NCBI GenBank assembly: GCA_965212195.1
Contig: CBDBUW010000010.1
Span: 992,001-1,056,000 of the forward strand
Reading direction: 5' to 3'
Length of the DNA: 64,000 bases
DNA from: JAJCYK01 sp965212195
Lineage (GTDB): Bacteria; Bacteroidota; Bacteroidia; Cytophagales; Cyclobacteriaceae
Made by a program: the position numbers and the translations under genes. Positions 15,205 through 24,288 of the stretch are shown in pieces (the first letter of the stretch is position 1; each line of letters starts with the position of its first letter). The notes beneath the pieces are model-generated. The model did no database searches. It was not told where the DNA came from and was given only the letters and a program-made list of their open reading frames with translations.

Positions 15205-17577
15205 TTTTAGACTGATCAAGGTTACCCCATCTCCTCCTCGTTCTGTCGACTCATCGGTGATCTGCGCCACTGTGGGTTCACCATGTAAGTACTTACGGAT
15301 CAACTGTCTCAAAATTCCATCGCCTCTGCCATGGATGATCTTAAGATCTTTGATTCCCAGCATAGATCCTTCATCTACAAAATTGGTTACTTCCTTAAGT
15401 GCTTGTTCGGCCCTCATGCCCCGCACATCCAGCTCATTGCGGTACTTGGTTCTTTTTTGATATAAGGCTATGCCGGGTTGGCGGGCCGACTTCTGTACAG
15501 TAGGCGCCACTTTACCGGTTTTGTGCAAGCGGTCAAGTTTGACCTTCGACTTTAAATCACCCAGTAACACCTCCGCCCAGTTCCCTGAAATACTGATTAC
15601 TTCTCCTTCCGCTCCTGTATCTTCTATCAACACCAGATCCCCTACTTTTACCGGACCACTTAACTTGCGATTCTCAGCGGCGGGCTGAACTTTGATGCGC
15701 GTGGCCTTTTCAAAAGTTTTTAACTCCTTACGGGCTTTTTTAGTAATTTGGCTATCGGCTTTGCTTTCTTTAATAGCGCGGATGGTAGCTTCTATCTTTT
15801 GGTTAGTTTCCTTCAAGAGGTTCTGCGCCTGTAACTTTGCTTCATTAAGCAATTTCTTTTTCTGCTCTTTGAATTCCAGCACAAGTTGCTGATAATGCTG
15901 TTGCTTTTTGGTGAGCTCCAATTGTGAAGTCTGTAGTTCCTGTAGAGCCCGGGAGTGTTCTAGTTTGGACTGTTCCAGTTGACTAACTAATTTCTCGAAG
16001 GCCACGGGGTCCGCTCCAATATTTTCCTTGGCTTTCTGTAAAATCGATGGGGATAAACCGGTCTTGGCAGCTATTTCCAATGCAAATGAGCTGCCAGGTC
16101 TGCCGGTTTCCAGCTGATAGAGCGGCTCCAATGCTTCCAGGTCAAAACGCATAGCGGCATTGTCTACCCCAGATGTTCTTTCCGCAAATTTCTTCAAGTT
16201 GCCGTAGTGCGTGGTCACCAAACCAAAACTTTTTTTTCCTACCAGGTATTCCAGTATGGCTTCAGCGATAGGTCCGCCGAATTGCGGTTCAGTACCGGTA
16301 CCGAATTCATCAATTAAAAAAAGAGAGTTTTCATCTGCTTCCTTTACAAATTGGTGCATATTTCGCAGGTGGCTGCTATAGGTACTTAGGTCGTTCTCAA
16401 TGGATTGTTCATCGCCTATGTCTACAAAAATCTTTTGGAAACTCCCCAGACAACTCCCTTCGTCGGCCGGGATCAGCAAGCCACTTTGACCCATCAATTG
16501 CAATAACCCCACGGTTTTTAAACAGACCGATTTTCCTCCTGCATTGGGACCTGAAATTACGATTACTTTGAGCTGAGGGTCCAGTTGAATATCCAAAGGA
16601 ACGACCGGCATTTTTAGCTGGTCATGGGCCAATTGCAAGAGTGGATGGCGAGCTTGCTTCAGATCAATACCACCACCTTCCAGCACTCGTGGAAGGCTGG
16701 CCCTCAACCTCCTGCCCAGCATCGCTTTAGCACGAGTAAAGTCCAAAAAGCCCAGGTATTGCTGAACCTGCTGGATCTCATCATTGTGCGGAGCCACTTG
16801 TTGAGTAAGTTCCAAAAGAATGCGATTGATCTCTCTTTTCTCTGCGAATTGTAGTTCCCGAATATCGTTGTTGATGTTAAATACCTCCATGGGTTCAACG
16901 TATACGGTTTTTCCTGTGGCCGATTCATCAACTACCATGCCCGGGATCCTTCTTTTGTGCTCAGCGTGCATAGGTACTACCAATCGGCCGTCTCGCAGTG
17001 TTAGAGAACTTTCTTTTTCCGTATAGCCCTGTGACCGGACCGTGCCCAATATTGATTCTAAGCTTTTCCTGACCCGAAATTCTCCCTGCTGGATCTTCTT
17101 CCTCAGTCTTTTTAGTTCGGGGCTGGCACCGTCCCTGATCTCACCGTGATCATCTAACACCGTGGTCATACTGGCAATAAGCTCCTTTAGTTGAGGAACC
17201 TGTTGTGAGGCCTCAAACCACAACGGATACTCCTCCTCGTATTTGAGGTGATATTGCGCACACTTTACCGCCAATTCCAGATCCAATTTAATCTCATATA
17301 ATTCAGCGGCAGTCAGCTGATAACCGGACACCCTGGCGTGTTCCAGATGACGATCTACTGCATATGCCTGTAGTTCAGGAAAACCATCGCCACTCTCCAA
17401 TTGCTTTTTTTGCTCGTGAGTTTGGTTTAATAGTTGCCTAATGCGTGCAGGATGGTGAGTTAATTCCATTTCCTGTACCAATTGAAGGCCTAATTCGCTA
17501 CTGCAATAGTCTGCCAGAAGTTCTTTGATTTTATCAAACCCCAATTTGGATTCGATGTTGTCTGGATAGAGGAACAT
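15202..17577 (-). CDS. mutS2: Endonuclease MutS2
   Basis: 791 residues, standard for MutS2. It lacks the mismatch-recognition domains of MutS and has the lever and ATPase domains with Walker A ISGPNAGGKSVCLKT, the FLIDEFGTGTEP Walker B region, a long coiled coil (about 510-620), and a C-terminal Smr nuclease domain with LDVRGMRAEQAL and IIHGRGDGILR. MutS2 suppresses recombination and, in some bacteria, rescues collided ribosomes. It lies 4 bases after a DUF4296 lipoprotein gene and is probably co-transcribed with it. Confidence 0.96.
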   Translation of the reverse strand: MFLYPDNIESKLGFDKIKELLADYCSSELGLQLVQEMELTHHPARIRQLLNQTHEQKKQLESGDGFPELQAYAVDRHLEHARVSGYQLTAAELYEIKLDLELAVKCAQYHLKYEEEYPLWFEASQQVPQLKELIASMTTVLDDHGEIRDGASPELKRLRKKIQQGEFRVRKSLESILGTVRSQGYTEKESSLTLRDGRLVVPMHAEHKRRIPGMVVDESATGKTVYVEPMEVFNINNDIRELQFAEKREINRILLELTQQVAPHNDEIQQVQQYLGFLDFTRAKAMLGRRLRASLPRVLEGGGIDLKQARHPLLQLAHDQLKMPVVPLDIQLDPQLKVIVISGPNAGGKSVCLKTVGLLQLMGQSGLLIPADEGSCLGSFQKIFVDIGDEQSIENDLSTYSSHLRNMHQFVKEADENSLFLIDEFGTGTEPQFGGPIAEAILEYLVGKKSFGLVTTHYGNLKKFAERTSGVDNAAMRFDLEALEPLYQLETGRPGSSFALEIAAKTGLSPSILQKAKENIGADPVAFEKLVSQLEQSKLEHSRALQELQTSQLELTKKQQHYQQLVLEFKEQKKKLLNEAKLQAQNLLKETNQKIEATIRAIKESKADSQITKKARKELKTFEKATRIKVQPAAENRKLSGPVKVGDLVLIEDTGAEGEVISISGNWAEVLLGDLKSKVKLDRLHKTGKVAPTVQKSARQPGIALYQKRTKYRNELDVRGMRAEQALKEVTNFVDEGSMLGIKDLKIIHGRGDGILRQLIRKYLHGEPTVAQITDESTERGGDGVTLISLK

Positions 17578-17581
17578 ATGA

Positions 17582-17926
17582 TTAATCCTCCCGGTTGATT
17601 AGCACTTTCTCCCGCAGACTTAAACTGTCGATTACAGCATCGTAGATATCTGCCAATTCATCCACATGGTCCAGATAATAATGATAACTAGCTAGAAATT
17701 GCAGGGAGTCAATATCATGTTCACGGTACAGCTCCACCTCAATTTGTTTAAAGAGAGTCGCGGCTGAATCCCGGGAGATACGGGCGGCCTGTAGTTGCCC
17801 TTCCTTCATGTGAGAATCCACTAAAAAAGCCACCATCTGAGCTTGGGACAGTAAATCGTCAGGTCTGTCCTCATTCTGCGTTTGGCAGGCGCCCACCATT
17901 AAGATCATCAAAAAAAGCTTTCTCAC
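17582..17926 (-). CDS. DUF4296 family lipoprotein
   Basis: A 114-residue lipoprotein with a short signal peptide and lipobox MVGAC (Cys14). The mature part is helical and charged, with YREHDIDSLQFLASYHYYLDHVDELADIYDAVIDSL, the conserved core of DUF4296, which is found almost only in Bacteroidota and has no known function. The start is GTG. It is directly upstream of mutS2 and divergent from the DUF58/Bat genes. Confidence 0.8.
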   Translation of the reverse strand: MRKLFLMILMVGACQTQNEDRPDDLLSQAQMVAFLVDSHMKEGQLQAARISRDSAATLFKQIEVELYREHDIDSLQFLASYHYYLDHVDELADIYDAVIDSLSLREKVLINRED

Positions 17927-17977
17927 CCTGAAAAATACTTAAATATGTTCTAATTTTAAACTTCAGACTTGTTCTTA

Positions 17978-18859
17978 ATGAGGCAATTACTCAACAAACT
18001 ACGGCGTTACGAAATCCAGATCAGAAAGGCCATCAATTCCCAGATGCATGGCAATTTTCATTCTATCTTCAAGGGTACCGGTATAGAATTTGACGATGTC
18101 AGGTCGTACCAGTATGGTGATGATATCCGTACTATTGATTGGAATGTTACTGCCAAAGGACATGGTACTTACGTGAAAACCTTTAAGGAGGAGAAAGAGC
18201 AAACTGTGTTTTTTGTTCTTGATATAAGTGCCAGTCAAGAAATTGGCGTTCCCGGCAAACAAAAAATTGACATTGGAAAAGAGATCTGTGGGGTATTGGC
18301 CTTAGCCGCGGTTAAGGAATCAGGGCATGTAGGGCTAATCGGTTTTACGGATCGCAAAGAGCTTTATGTAAAACCGGCCAAGGGCAATAAACATGCCTAC
18401 CAGATCATTCGCAAGCTGTTCAATTACCAGCCTGTTTCCTTGAAAACAGACCTCAACAAGGCGCTGGCTTTCTCCCTCAATCTAATAAAACGCCGCAGCG
18501 TGGTCATTCTGGTCTCGGACTTTATCGACTCCGACTACTGGGACAGCCTGCGTGCCATGGCCAAAAAGCACGATTTGGTGATCATACATTTGTCCGATCA
18601 AAGAGAGACTCGACTACCTAAGTTAGGGATCATACCCTTGTACGATAATGAAAGTCAAAAAACCGTCTGGGTCAACACCTCCTCCCGGTTTTTCCGTAAT
18701 CGCTTAGGCAAAAGTTTTCACAAGAACCAAGATCAACTATTGGAATTTTGTAAGCGAAACCAGGTCAACTATTTAAATATCAACACCCAGGAAGATTATG
18801 TGCCTAGTTTAGTGCGCCTGTTTAAGTTGAGGAACAAAATGAAACCGAAAAGTGCTTAA
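17978..18859 (+). CDS. DUF58 domain protein (vWA-like)
   Basis: A 293-residue soluble protein with the DUF58 core KGTGIEFDDVRSYQYGDDIRTIDWNVTAK and a vWA-like fold (FVLDISASQ with a DxSxS metal site). In Bacteroidota it is normally encoded just after a MoxR AAA+ ATPase and before Bat genes, a module linked to stress tolerance and envelope or complex assembly. Here no moxR is adjacent: the upstream neighbour is the divergent DUF4296-mutS2 unit. It overlaps the following BatD-like gene by 8 bases. The start is set at the ATG, 9 bases after an in-frame TTG. Confidence 0.9.
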   Translation: MRQLLNKLRRYEIQIRKAINSQMHGNFHSIFKGTGIEFDDVRSYQYGDDIRTIDWNVTAKGHGTYVKTFKEEKEQTVFFVLDISASQEIGVPGKQKIDIGKEICGVLALAAVKESGHVGLIGFTDRKELYVKPAKGNKHAYQIIRKLFNYQPVSLKTDLNKALAFSLNLIKRRSVVILVSDFIDSDYWDSLRAMAKKHDLVIIHLSDQRETRLPKLGIIPLYDNESQKTVWVNTSSRFFRNRLGKSFHKNQDQLLEFCKRNQVNYLNINTQEDYVPSLVRLFKLRNKMKPKSA

Positions 18860-19733
18860 ACCATTAGTCTTACTGGTACTGGCCCTGAGCGGCGTACATT
18901 TGCAGGCTCAGGAGGTGAAACCCAGAGGTTACTTCTCCAAAGACTCTCTGAAGGTGGGCCAAGTTGTGGACTACACCCTGATCGTGGACTATCCTAGGGG
19001 CATGGAAATCCTTTTCCCGGATTCCAGTTTTTCATTCCTTCCTTTTGAATACGTGGATCGCAGCTTTCAACAAACTGAATCGGATCTCACCACTAGCCAT
19101 GACAGCGTAGTCTACCAGCTTACTACCTTCGAAATGGATTCCGTTCAGCGGCTAGCTCTGCCTATTTATATTATCTCGGATGGCGACAGTCTCACATTGG
19201 CTCCACCTGTAGACAGCGTTATTATACAATTCTTGATAACGGAGTCTCTTGATTCCCTGTCGGTAAAGGAGACTGCCAACTATCAGGAAGTCCATAAAGC
19301 CTTTAATTATCCCTATTTGTTGATTGGCTTGGGGGTTCTGGGCATTTTAATAGCCGTGGTCTTGGGGGTGTTTGGGAAACGAATACGCTCCCGTTTACTA
19401 CTTTACCGTCTAAGGTTGGCGCATGAACGATTTGTAAATAAATTTGCTCAGCTTCAAGCAAAGGGTCTCAAATCAGTAGAACAAGCAGAGTTCTTGCTGG
19501 CTTTTTGGAAAAAATACTTGGAAAAACTGGATGGAATGCCATATACCAAACTCACTACTAAAGAAATTGTGACCATTGAAGAAAATCAGGAGTTTAAAGA
19601 TACGTTAAAGTTAATGGACCGTAATATCTACGGTCGGTTCAATGCTCCCAGTGTAGATCAATTGTCTACAAAGTTAAAAGAGTTCAGTATAGATCGATAC
19701 CAGAAAAAAATTGAGGAACTGAAGCATGTTTGA
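18852..19733 (+). CDS. BatD-like membrane protein
   Basis: 293 residues: signal peptide (about 1-20, ending HLQAQ), a periplasmic beta-rich domain (about 22-150), one transmembrane helix near 153-176 (LLIGLGVLGILIAVVLGVFG) and a basic, helical cytoplasmic tail. This layout matches the protein encoded between DUF58 and BatA in Bat operons, often described as BatD-like. The start is GTG within the end of the DUF58 gene. It overlaps batA by 8 bases. Function within the complex is unknown; it probably anchors the vWA proteins to the membrane. Confidence 0.75.
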   Translation: MLKPLVLLVLALSGVHLQAQEVKPRGYFSKDSLKVGQVVDYTLIVDYPRGMEILFPDSSFSFLPFEYVDRSFQQTESDLTTSHDSVVYQLTTFEMDSVQRLALPIYIISDGDSLTLAPPVDSVIIQFLITESLDSLSVKETANYQEVHKAFNYPYLLIGLGVLGILIAVVLGVFGKRIRSRLLLYRLRLAHERFVNKFAQLQAKGLKSVEQAEFLLAFWKKYLEKLDGMPYTKLTTKEIVTIEENQEFKDTLKLMDRNIYGRFNAPSVDQLSTKLKEFSIDRYQKKIEELKHV

Positions 19734-20778
19734 GCAAATCAGCAGTTGGGCTCCATGGTTTAACCTAAATTGGTTTTCACCCGGAACTCTCAGGGGTTTT
19801 GATTGGGAGTATCCTATTTGGTTGTATCTAATACCGCTAATACCATTGTTCCTCCTGGTCCGATGGCTAGTGCATTGGAAATTCAGGCAAAAATTGGCAT
19901 CCGCTTTCCCTGATAAAGAACTTAAATGGCAGCCTGCCAGTTTGCTGCGATTTATCCCAACCATTCTGATCATGATCGTGCTTACCTTGCTGCTAACGGC
20001 GATGGCACGACCTCAAAAGACCAATGAGGAAGTGGAACAATGGTCGGAGGGCATTGATATCATGATCCTGGTGGATATTTCGCAATCTATGCAGATCGAA
20101 GATTTTAAGCCCAATCGACTAGAGGCCGCTAAAGAAGTGGCCAGAAAGTTCATAAGGGGGCGGTTCCAGGATCGAATTGGCATCGTGATCTTCTCGGGGG
20201 ATGCTTATTCTCTAGCTCCGCTAACCACCGACTATGATCTTTTGTTCACCTATATTGACGATATTAATTTCGATAAGATCGAAAACCGGGGCACCGCCAT
20301 TGGTAGTGCCTTAGGGGTTGCCACTAATCGTATGTCGGAAACGGAATCCAATTCCAAGGTCTTGATCCTGCTGAGCGATGGCGATAACACTGCAGGAAAC
20401 ATAGATCCCATTACTGCCGCCGAGTTAGCCAGTCGTAACAGCATCAAAATGTATACCATTGGTATCGGAAAAGAAGGTCAAGTGCCTTGGGGAAAGGACC
20501 TATTCGGTCGCCCAAATTATGTACAGAGTTCGCTGGACGAAACCACCCTCAGAAAGATCGCTGAGATCGGAGATGGCAAGTTTTACCGGGTTTCCAACGA
20601 AAAGGCTCTGGAGCAGGTCTTTCAGGAAATCGACGAGTATGAAAAAGTGGAGATAAAAGAAACCCGCTTCACCAATACCACCGACTTCTACAGTATCTAC
20701 CTCACCTGGGGAGTGCTTTTCCTGCTTTTATGGATGTTTACCAAGTCTACCTTCCTCAGCAATGCCCTTGAAGATTAA
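19726..20778 (+). CDS. batA: BatA, membrane vWA-domain protein
   Basis: 350 residues. Two N-terminal hydrophobic segments (about 27-50 and 65-90) precede a von Willebrand A domain with a full MIDAS: LVDISQSM (DxSxS), the Thr in LAPLTTDYD, and LLSDGDNT. A C-terminal transmembrane helix ends the protein (YLTWGVLFLLLWMF). Bat proteins are tied to aerotolerance and oxidative stress in Bacteroides and to virulence in Leptospira, but their biochemical role is unsettled. BatB, BatC and BatD genes do not follow; yggS comes 3 bases later. Confidence 0.88.
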   Translation: MFEQISSWAPWFNLNWFSPGTLRGFDWEYPIWLYLIPLIPLFLLVRWLVHWKFRQKLASAFPDKELKWQPASLLRFIPTILIMIVLTLLLTAMARPQKTNEEVEQWSEGIDIMILVDISQSMQIEDFKPNRLEAAKEVARKFIRGRFQDRIGIVIFSGDAYSLAPLTTDYDLLFTYIDDINFDKIENRGTAIGSALGVATNRMSETESNSKVLILLSDGDNTAGNIDPITAAELASRNSIKMYTIGIGKEGQVPWGKDLFGRPNYVQSSLDETTLRKIAEIGDGKFYRVSNEKALEQVFQEIDEYEKVEIKETRFTNTTDFYSIYLTWGVLFLLLWMFTKSTFLSNALED

Positions 20779-20781
20779 ACC

Positions 20782-21450
20782 ATGAGCATTGCATCGAACA
20801 TCAGCCGGTTAGAAGCGCAGCTGGATCAACACCATTGTAAACTGATCGCTGTCAGTAAAACCAAACCTCCTGAAACCATCATGGAAGCCTATAGTAGTGG
20901 ATTTCGTCGCTTCGGGGAGAACCGCGTACAGGAATTGGTGGATAAACAACAACAGTTGCCCAAAGATATTGAGTGGCATATGATAGGTCATTTGCAAAGA
21001 AACAAGGTCAAATACCTAGCTCCTTTTGTTTCCATGATCCATGGGGTGGATAACCCCAAATTATTAAGGGAAATAAATAAGCAAGCCGGAAAGGCCCAGC
21101 GCATAATCCCCTGTCTTTTGCAAGTTCATATTGCTCAAGAGGAGTCAAAGTTTGGGTTTAAACTGGAAGAGCTCCCTGAACTTTTAAAAAGCGGGGTGTT
21201 TGAAGGTTTGGAACATGTCCATATTTTAGGCCTGATGGGAATGGCTACTTTCACCAACGACCGCCAGCAAATTCAGGGTGAATTCAGGAATTTAAAAAAG
21301 CTTTTTCAACAACTTGATAGCATGGATAGTCCACCAAATTTTCAAATGAAGGAACTCTCAATGGGTATGAGTAATGATTTTGAGATCGCCTTGGAGGAAG
21401 GCAGTACCATGGTACGTATTGGAAGCAGTATTTTTGGAGCAAGAAATTAA
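20782..21450 (+). CDS. yggS: YggS family pyridoxal-phosphate homeostasis protein
   Basis: A 222-residue PLP-binding protein with the cofactor lysine in LIAVSKTKP, then FGENRVQELVDK, WHMIGHLQRNKVKYL and the phosphate-binding end MGMSNDFEIALEEGSTMVRIGSSIFG. It stores and delivers PLP and has no known catalytic activity. It follows batA by 3 bases and precedes the DUF423 gene by 2 bases, so it is probably read from the Bat promoter. Confidence 0.95.
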   Translation: MSIASNISRLEAQLDQHHCKLIAVSKTKPPETIMEAYSSGFRRFGENRVQELVDKQQQLPKDIEWHMIGHLQRNKVKYLAPFVSMIHGVDNPKLLREINKQAGKAQRIIPCLLQVHIAQEESKFGFKLEELPELLKSGVFEGLEHVHILGLMGMATFTNDRQQIQGEFRNLKKLFQQLDSMDSPPNFQMKELSMGMSNDFEIALEEGSTMVRIGSSIFGARN

Positions 21451-21452
21451 AG

Positions 21453-21827
21453 ATGCAAAAACTTAGCTTGATTTTAGGAGCAATATCCAGCGGCCTGGCT
21501 GTGGCCATCGGTGCCTTTGGTGCCCACGCTTTAAAAGCCACCCTGGAACTCAGTCAGCGCACAGAAACTTTTGAAACTGCCGTAAAGTATCAATTCTTTC
21601 ACAGCTTGGCCTTGCTGATCATAGGGATTCTTATGTTCCGTTTGAGCCATAGCTTGTTCCATTACGCCATATGGTCTCATCTGATTGGCATAATACTCTT
21701 CTCGGGATCGCTGTATGTTCTGTGTCTTACCAACAATACCATGTTGGCCCGTATTACGCCTTTTGGAGGTTTGGCTTTCATCTTAGGATGGGTATTTCTA
21801 ACTATTGCTCTCTACAAAACGCTTTAA
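21453..21827 (+). CDS. DUF423 family inner-membrane protein (YgdD-like)
   Basis: A 124-residue protein with four hydrophobic helices and the family motif AIGAFGAHALKATLE near the N-terminus, then FHSLALLIIG and a GG-containing last helix (PFGGLAFILGWVFL). Function is not established. It is the last gene of the unit and its stop is followed at once by a strong terminator. Confidence 0.88.
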   Translation: MQKLSLILGAISSGLAVAIGAFGAHALKATLELSQRTETFETAVKYQFFHSLALLIIGILMFRLSHSLFHYAIWSHLIGIILFSGSLYVLCLTNNTMLARITPFGGLAFILGWVFLTIALYKTL

Positions 21828-21874
21828 ACAAAACAGGCCCTGAGTGATCAGGGCCTGTTTTGTTAATTTTTTTT
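21827..21874. terminator. Strong bidirectional terminator
   Basis: AACAAAACAGGCCCTGA (21827-21843) and TCAGGGCCTGTTTTGTT (21848-21864) form a perfect 17-bp stem with a GTGA loop, followed by a run of about ten Ts. It separates the DUF423 gene from the convergent DUF1573 gene. Confidence 0.95.
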
Positions 21875-21878
21875 TCAA

Positions 21879-22304
21879 TTAGCGGGCGTCGTCTTTCTTC
21901 TTGGGCAAGACATTGGATTTAATACTAACTTTTTCCCGACCGTTAACTGCGTTTGAAACTACGGTAATGATCTTGTTCTGAGCACCGCTCTTTCCTTTAC
22001 TATCAAACCTTACAGTAATTTCTCCAGATTTGCCGGCAGCGATAGGTTCACGTGGCCACTTCGTGGCTGTACAACCACAAGTTACCAGCACATTGGATAA
22101 GATCAGAGGTTGGTTACCCTGATTCTCAAATGCAAATGTGTGTTCCACCACATCACCTTGTACGATATCTCCAAAGTTCTTGGAGGTTACCTCAAACGCA
22201 ATCTTGGCTCCATCTACTTGCTTGGTAGTTTCTTGGGCTTGAACCAAGTTAAAACTAGCTACCCATAGCCCAACGGCAGCCAATGTGAACAATTTCTTTA
22301 TCAT
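21879..22304 (-). CDS. DUF1573 domain protein, secreted
   Basis: 141 residues with a signal peptide (hydrophobic core LAAVGLWVASFNLVQAQ) and one DUF1573 domain: FGDIVQGDVVEHTFAFENQGNQPLIL, then VTCGCTATKWPREPIAAGKSGEI. The fold is immunoglobulin-like and the Cys-Gly-Cys-Thr motif is conserved. DUF1573 proteins are widespread secreted proteins of Bacteroidota with unclear roles. It is a single gene with its own promoter. A second, two-domain relative is at 46510-47619. Confidence 0.88.
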   Translation of the reverse strand: MIKKLFTLAAVGLWVASFNLVQAQETTKQVDGAKIAFEVTSKNFGDIVQGDVVEHTFAFENQGNQPLILSNVLVTCGCTATKWPREPIAAGKSGEITVRFDSKGKSGAQNKIITVVSNAVNGREKVSIKSNVLPKKKDDAR

Positions 22305-22333
22305 AACTTTAAAGTCTTAACCAACATTATGTG

Positions 22334-22364
22334 CAAATTTACTACTTATAAGCCAGTGTAACAA
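22334..22364 (-). promoter_or_regulatory. -33/-7 promoter of the DUF1573 gene
   Basis: On the minus strand TTG (22364-22362) is followed after 20 bases by TAAATTTG (22341-22334), matching both consensus boxes. The predicted start near 22328 gives a leader of about 24 nt. Confidence 0.65.
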
Positions 22365-22373
22365 TAACCTTGC

Positions 22374-23774
22374 CTAACTTATAAAATAACTGCTGTCAAA
22401 GTTTACCAGGAACAATTCCTCCGTAGCGCGGGTCGCTCCCGTATACAACCAACGCAAATGATCCTTGCTAAGTTGTGTATCCGGTACATAACCATGATCC
22501 AGAAATATTGCCTTCCACTGTCCACCTTGAGACTTATGACAGGTCAAAGCATAGGCAAACTTGACCTGCAAAGCTTGCAAAAAAGGATCTTTCTTAAGTG
22601 CAGCCCGTAATTTGGATCTATTAGTGATTTCCCTATAATCTTTCAAGACTTCGCCATACAACTCGTTGTAAGCCTCCCGGGTCAAGGCTGGGGAATGCGA
22701 ATGCAAGGTGTCCAAGATGATCTTTACCTCTAAGGCGGTGTTAGTAGGGTCGTCCAGCAACCTGATCTCCACATCTGCGAAGCGCAATCCATACATTTCC
22801 TGAAATCTTTTTATTTTCAGAACCTCCGCAAAGTCTCCGTTGGCCAGGAATCCCATGGGAGAATGTTCCGGCTGGTAGTAATAGTTATTCTTAACCACCA
22901 TGATCTGATCACCACACTCCAGTTCATTTTCAAAATAAAAAATAGCATGCCGGATATGTCGGTTATATTCCACGGCATTTTTATTGGAGCGACATATCAC
23001 TATGGTTTCACCTAAACCATGCTTATCGTATGCATAGCGCAATCCATCCTCCATACGTTGTCCGAGCATGCGATAAACATCACTTTTGGCGGTTGTAAAT
23101 TGTATGTCGCTCGAATTGCTGCTAATGGAGTCCCTCAGCTTAGTGGCATTTTCCAGAATGCCAGAATTTAGCGCTTGTCGCATCACCGTTTTTAGGGAAA
23201 CTTCCATAACAGCAAGATCATATTTCTCTTGCAGATGATCTCTGGATAATGCCAGGCTGAAGGATTGACCAACCGGAGGCAACTGAGCATCATCACCGAT
23301 TAGCATTAACTTGTTGCCGGCATTTTCAAAAACAAAAGTCACCAGATCCCACAAGACACCCTTTTGCTGAGATCCTTCCTCCGATATCATGGAGGACTCA
23401 TCAACGATAAAGACCGTATTGCGGTGATAGTTCTTCTGTCTCTTAAATTGTATGTCGCCAGTATCCCGGCTTTCCCCCAACTTGTAAACTACCTTGTGAA
23501 TGGTAAAGGCCGAACGGCCGGTATACCGGGCCATCACTTTGGCCGCCCGGCCGGTGGGTGCCATTAGCAATGATTTATAGCCAAATGTAGGCAGCACCTT
23601 GACCAAGGCGCTTAGTACTGAGGTTTTGCCGGTCCCGGCGTAACCCTTTACCAATAAGGTACATTTCGCTTCTTTGGATTTAATAAACTTCTCGGTTTGA
23701 CGGAAGAAATTCTGCTGATCTCCGGTAGGCTCATAAGGGAACTTACTGGTCAGTATTTGAGCGGGTGTGGCCAT
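22374..23774 (-). CDS. RecD-like ATP-dependent DNA helicase
   Basis: 466 residues, superfamily 1. Walker A is KGYAGTGKTSV near residue 40, Walker B with VFIVDESSM, a Q-binding GDDAQLPPVG, and the C-terminal helicase motif TCHKSQGGQWKAIFLDHG with TGATRATEEL. This small RecD/Pif1-like architecture without an N-terminal extension is common in Bacteroidota and is annotated as AAA family ATPase or exodeoxyribonuclease V subunit. The ATG overlaps the stop of the thioesterase gene in TAATG, so I prefer it to an upstream in-frame start within that gene. Confidence 0.88.
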   Translation of the reverse strand: MATPAQILTSKFPYEPTGDQQNFFRQTEKFIKSKEAKCTLLVKGYAGTGKTSVLSALVKVLPTFGYKSLLMAPTGRAAKVMARYTGRSAFTIHKVVYKLGESRDTGDIQFKRQKNYHRNTVFIVDESSMISEEGSQQKGVLWDLVTFVFENAGNKLMLIGDDAQLPPVGQSFSLALSRDHLQEKYDLAVMEVSLKTVMRQALNSGILENATKLRDSISSNSSDIQFTTAKSDVYRMLGQRMEDGLRYAYDKHGLGETIVICRSNKNAVEYNRHIRHAIFYFENELECGDQIMVVKNNYYYQPEHSPMGFLANGDFAEVLKIKRFQEMYGLRFADVEIRLLDDPTNTALEVKIILDTLHSHSPALTREAYNELYGEVLKDYREITNRSKLRAALKKDPFLQALQVKFAYALTCHKSQGGQWKAIFLDHGYVPDTQLSKDHLRWLYTGATRATEELFLVNFDSSYFIS

Positions 23775-24205
23775 TACGATGGCGGTATGGTAGCCATTAC
23801 CGAGCTGGCCTTGGCTATTAACAGTTTTCCCTGGGGCTGCAAACTCCAAATCTCAGATTCACAAAAATTCATCTTTTCTCCAGCTTTCAAAACCCAGCCG
23901 ATAGCTTCAAGTTCAGGGCCTTTGCCAGGATGAAGATAACTCACCCTTAGTTCTGCGGTCACTACATGGTGGGTTGCCGGAACCATAGTATAGGCGGCAA
24001 ATCCCATCACTATATCTGCCAGCGTGGAGGTCACACCACCATGAACTAATCCGGTTTGCTGTAAATGTTCCGGCATAAGAATTAAACGTCCTGTCGTTTT
24101 TCCCACTTCGATCTGCTGCAAGTTAAAACCCAGCAGTTTCATAAAATGTTGGCGCTCCAAATATTTTTCGACTCTGGACTTAAATTCCGGATTTTTAGTT
24201 TCCAA
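23774..24205 (-). CDS. PaaI family acyl-CoA thioesterase
   Basis: Up to 143 residues with a hot-dog fold. The family core is MPEHLQQTGLVHGGVTSTLADIVMGFAA, followed by TAELRVSYLHPG. Members hydrolyse acyl-CoA, often aryl-CoA; the substrate here is not known. The start is uncertain: the TTG at 24205 lies inside an exact TAAATTTG promoter-like box (24210-24203), so translation may begin at an in-frame TTG at 24160 or ATG at 24142 instead. It is coupled to the downstream helicase through TAATG. Confidence 0.82.
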   Translation of the reverse strand: METKNPEFKSRVEKYLERQHFMKLLGFNLQQIEVGKTTGRLILMPEHLQQTGLVHGGVTSTLADIVMGFAAYTMVPATHHVVTAELRVSYLHPGKGPELEAIGWVLKAGEKMNFCESEIWSLQPQGKLLIAKASSVMATIPPS

Positions 24206-24288
24206 ATTTAAAAAGCATTGAGGTTGTTACTTTCTCTGAATTTTGCATTATAGAATTGCTGCGCTAAGTTTACTAAGTCGGCGAGCAA

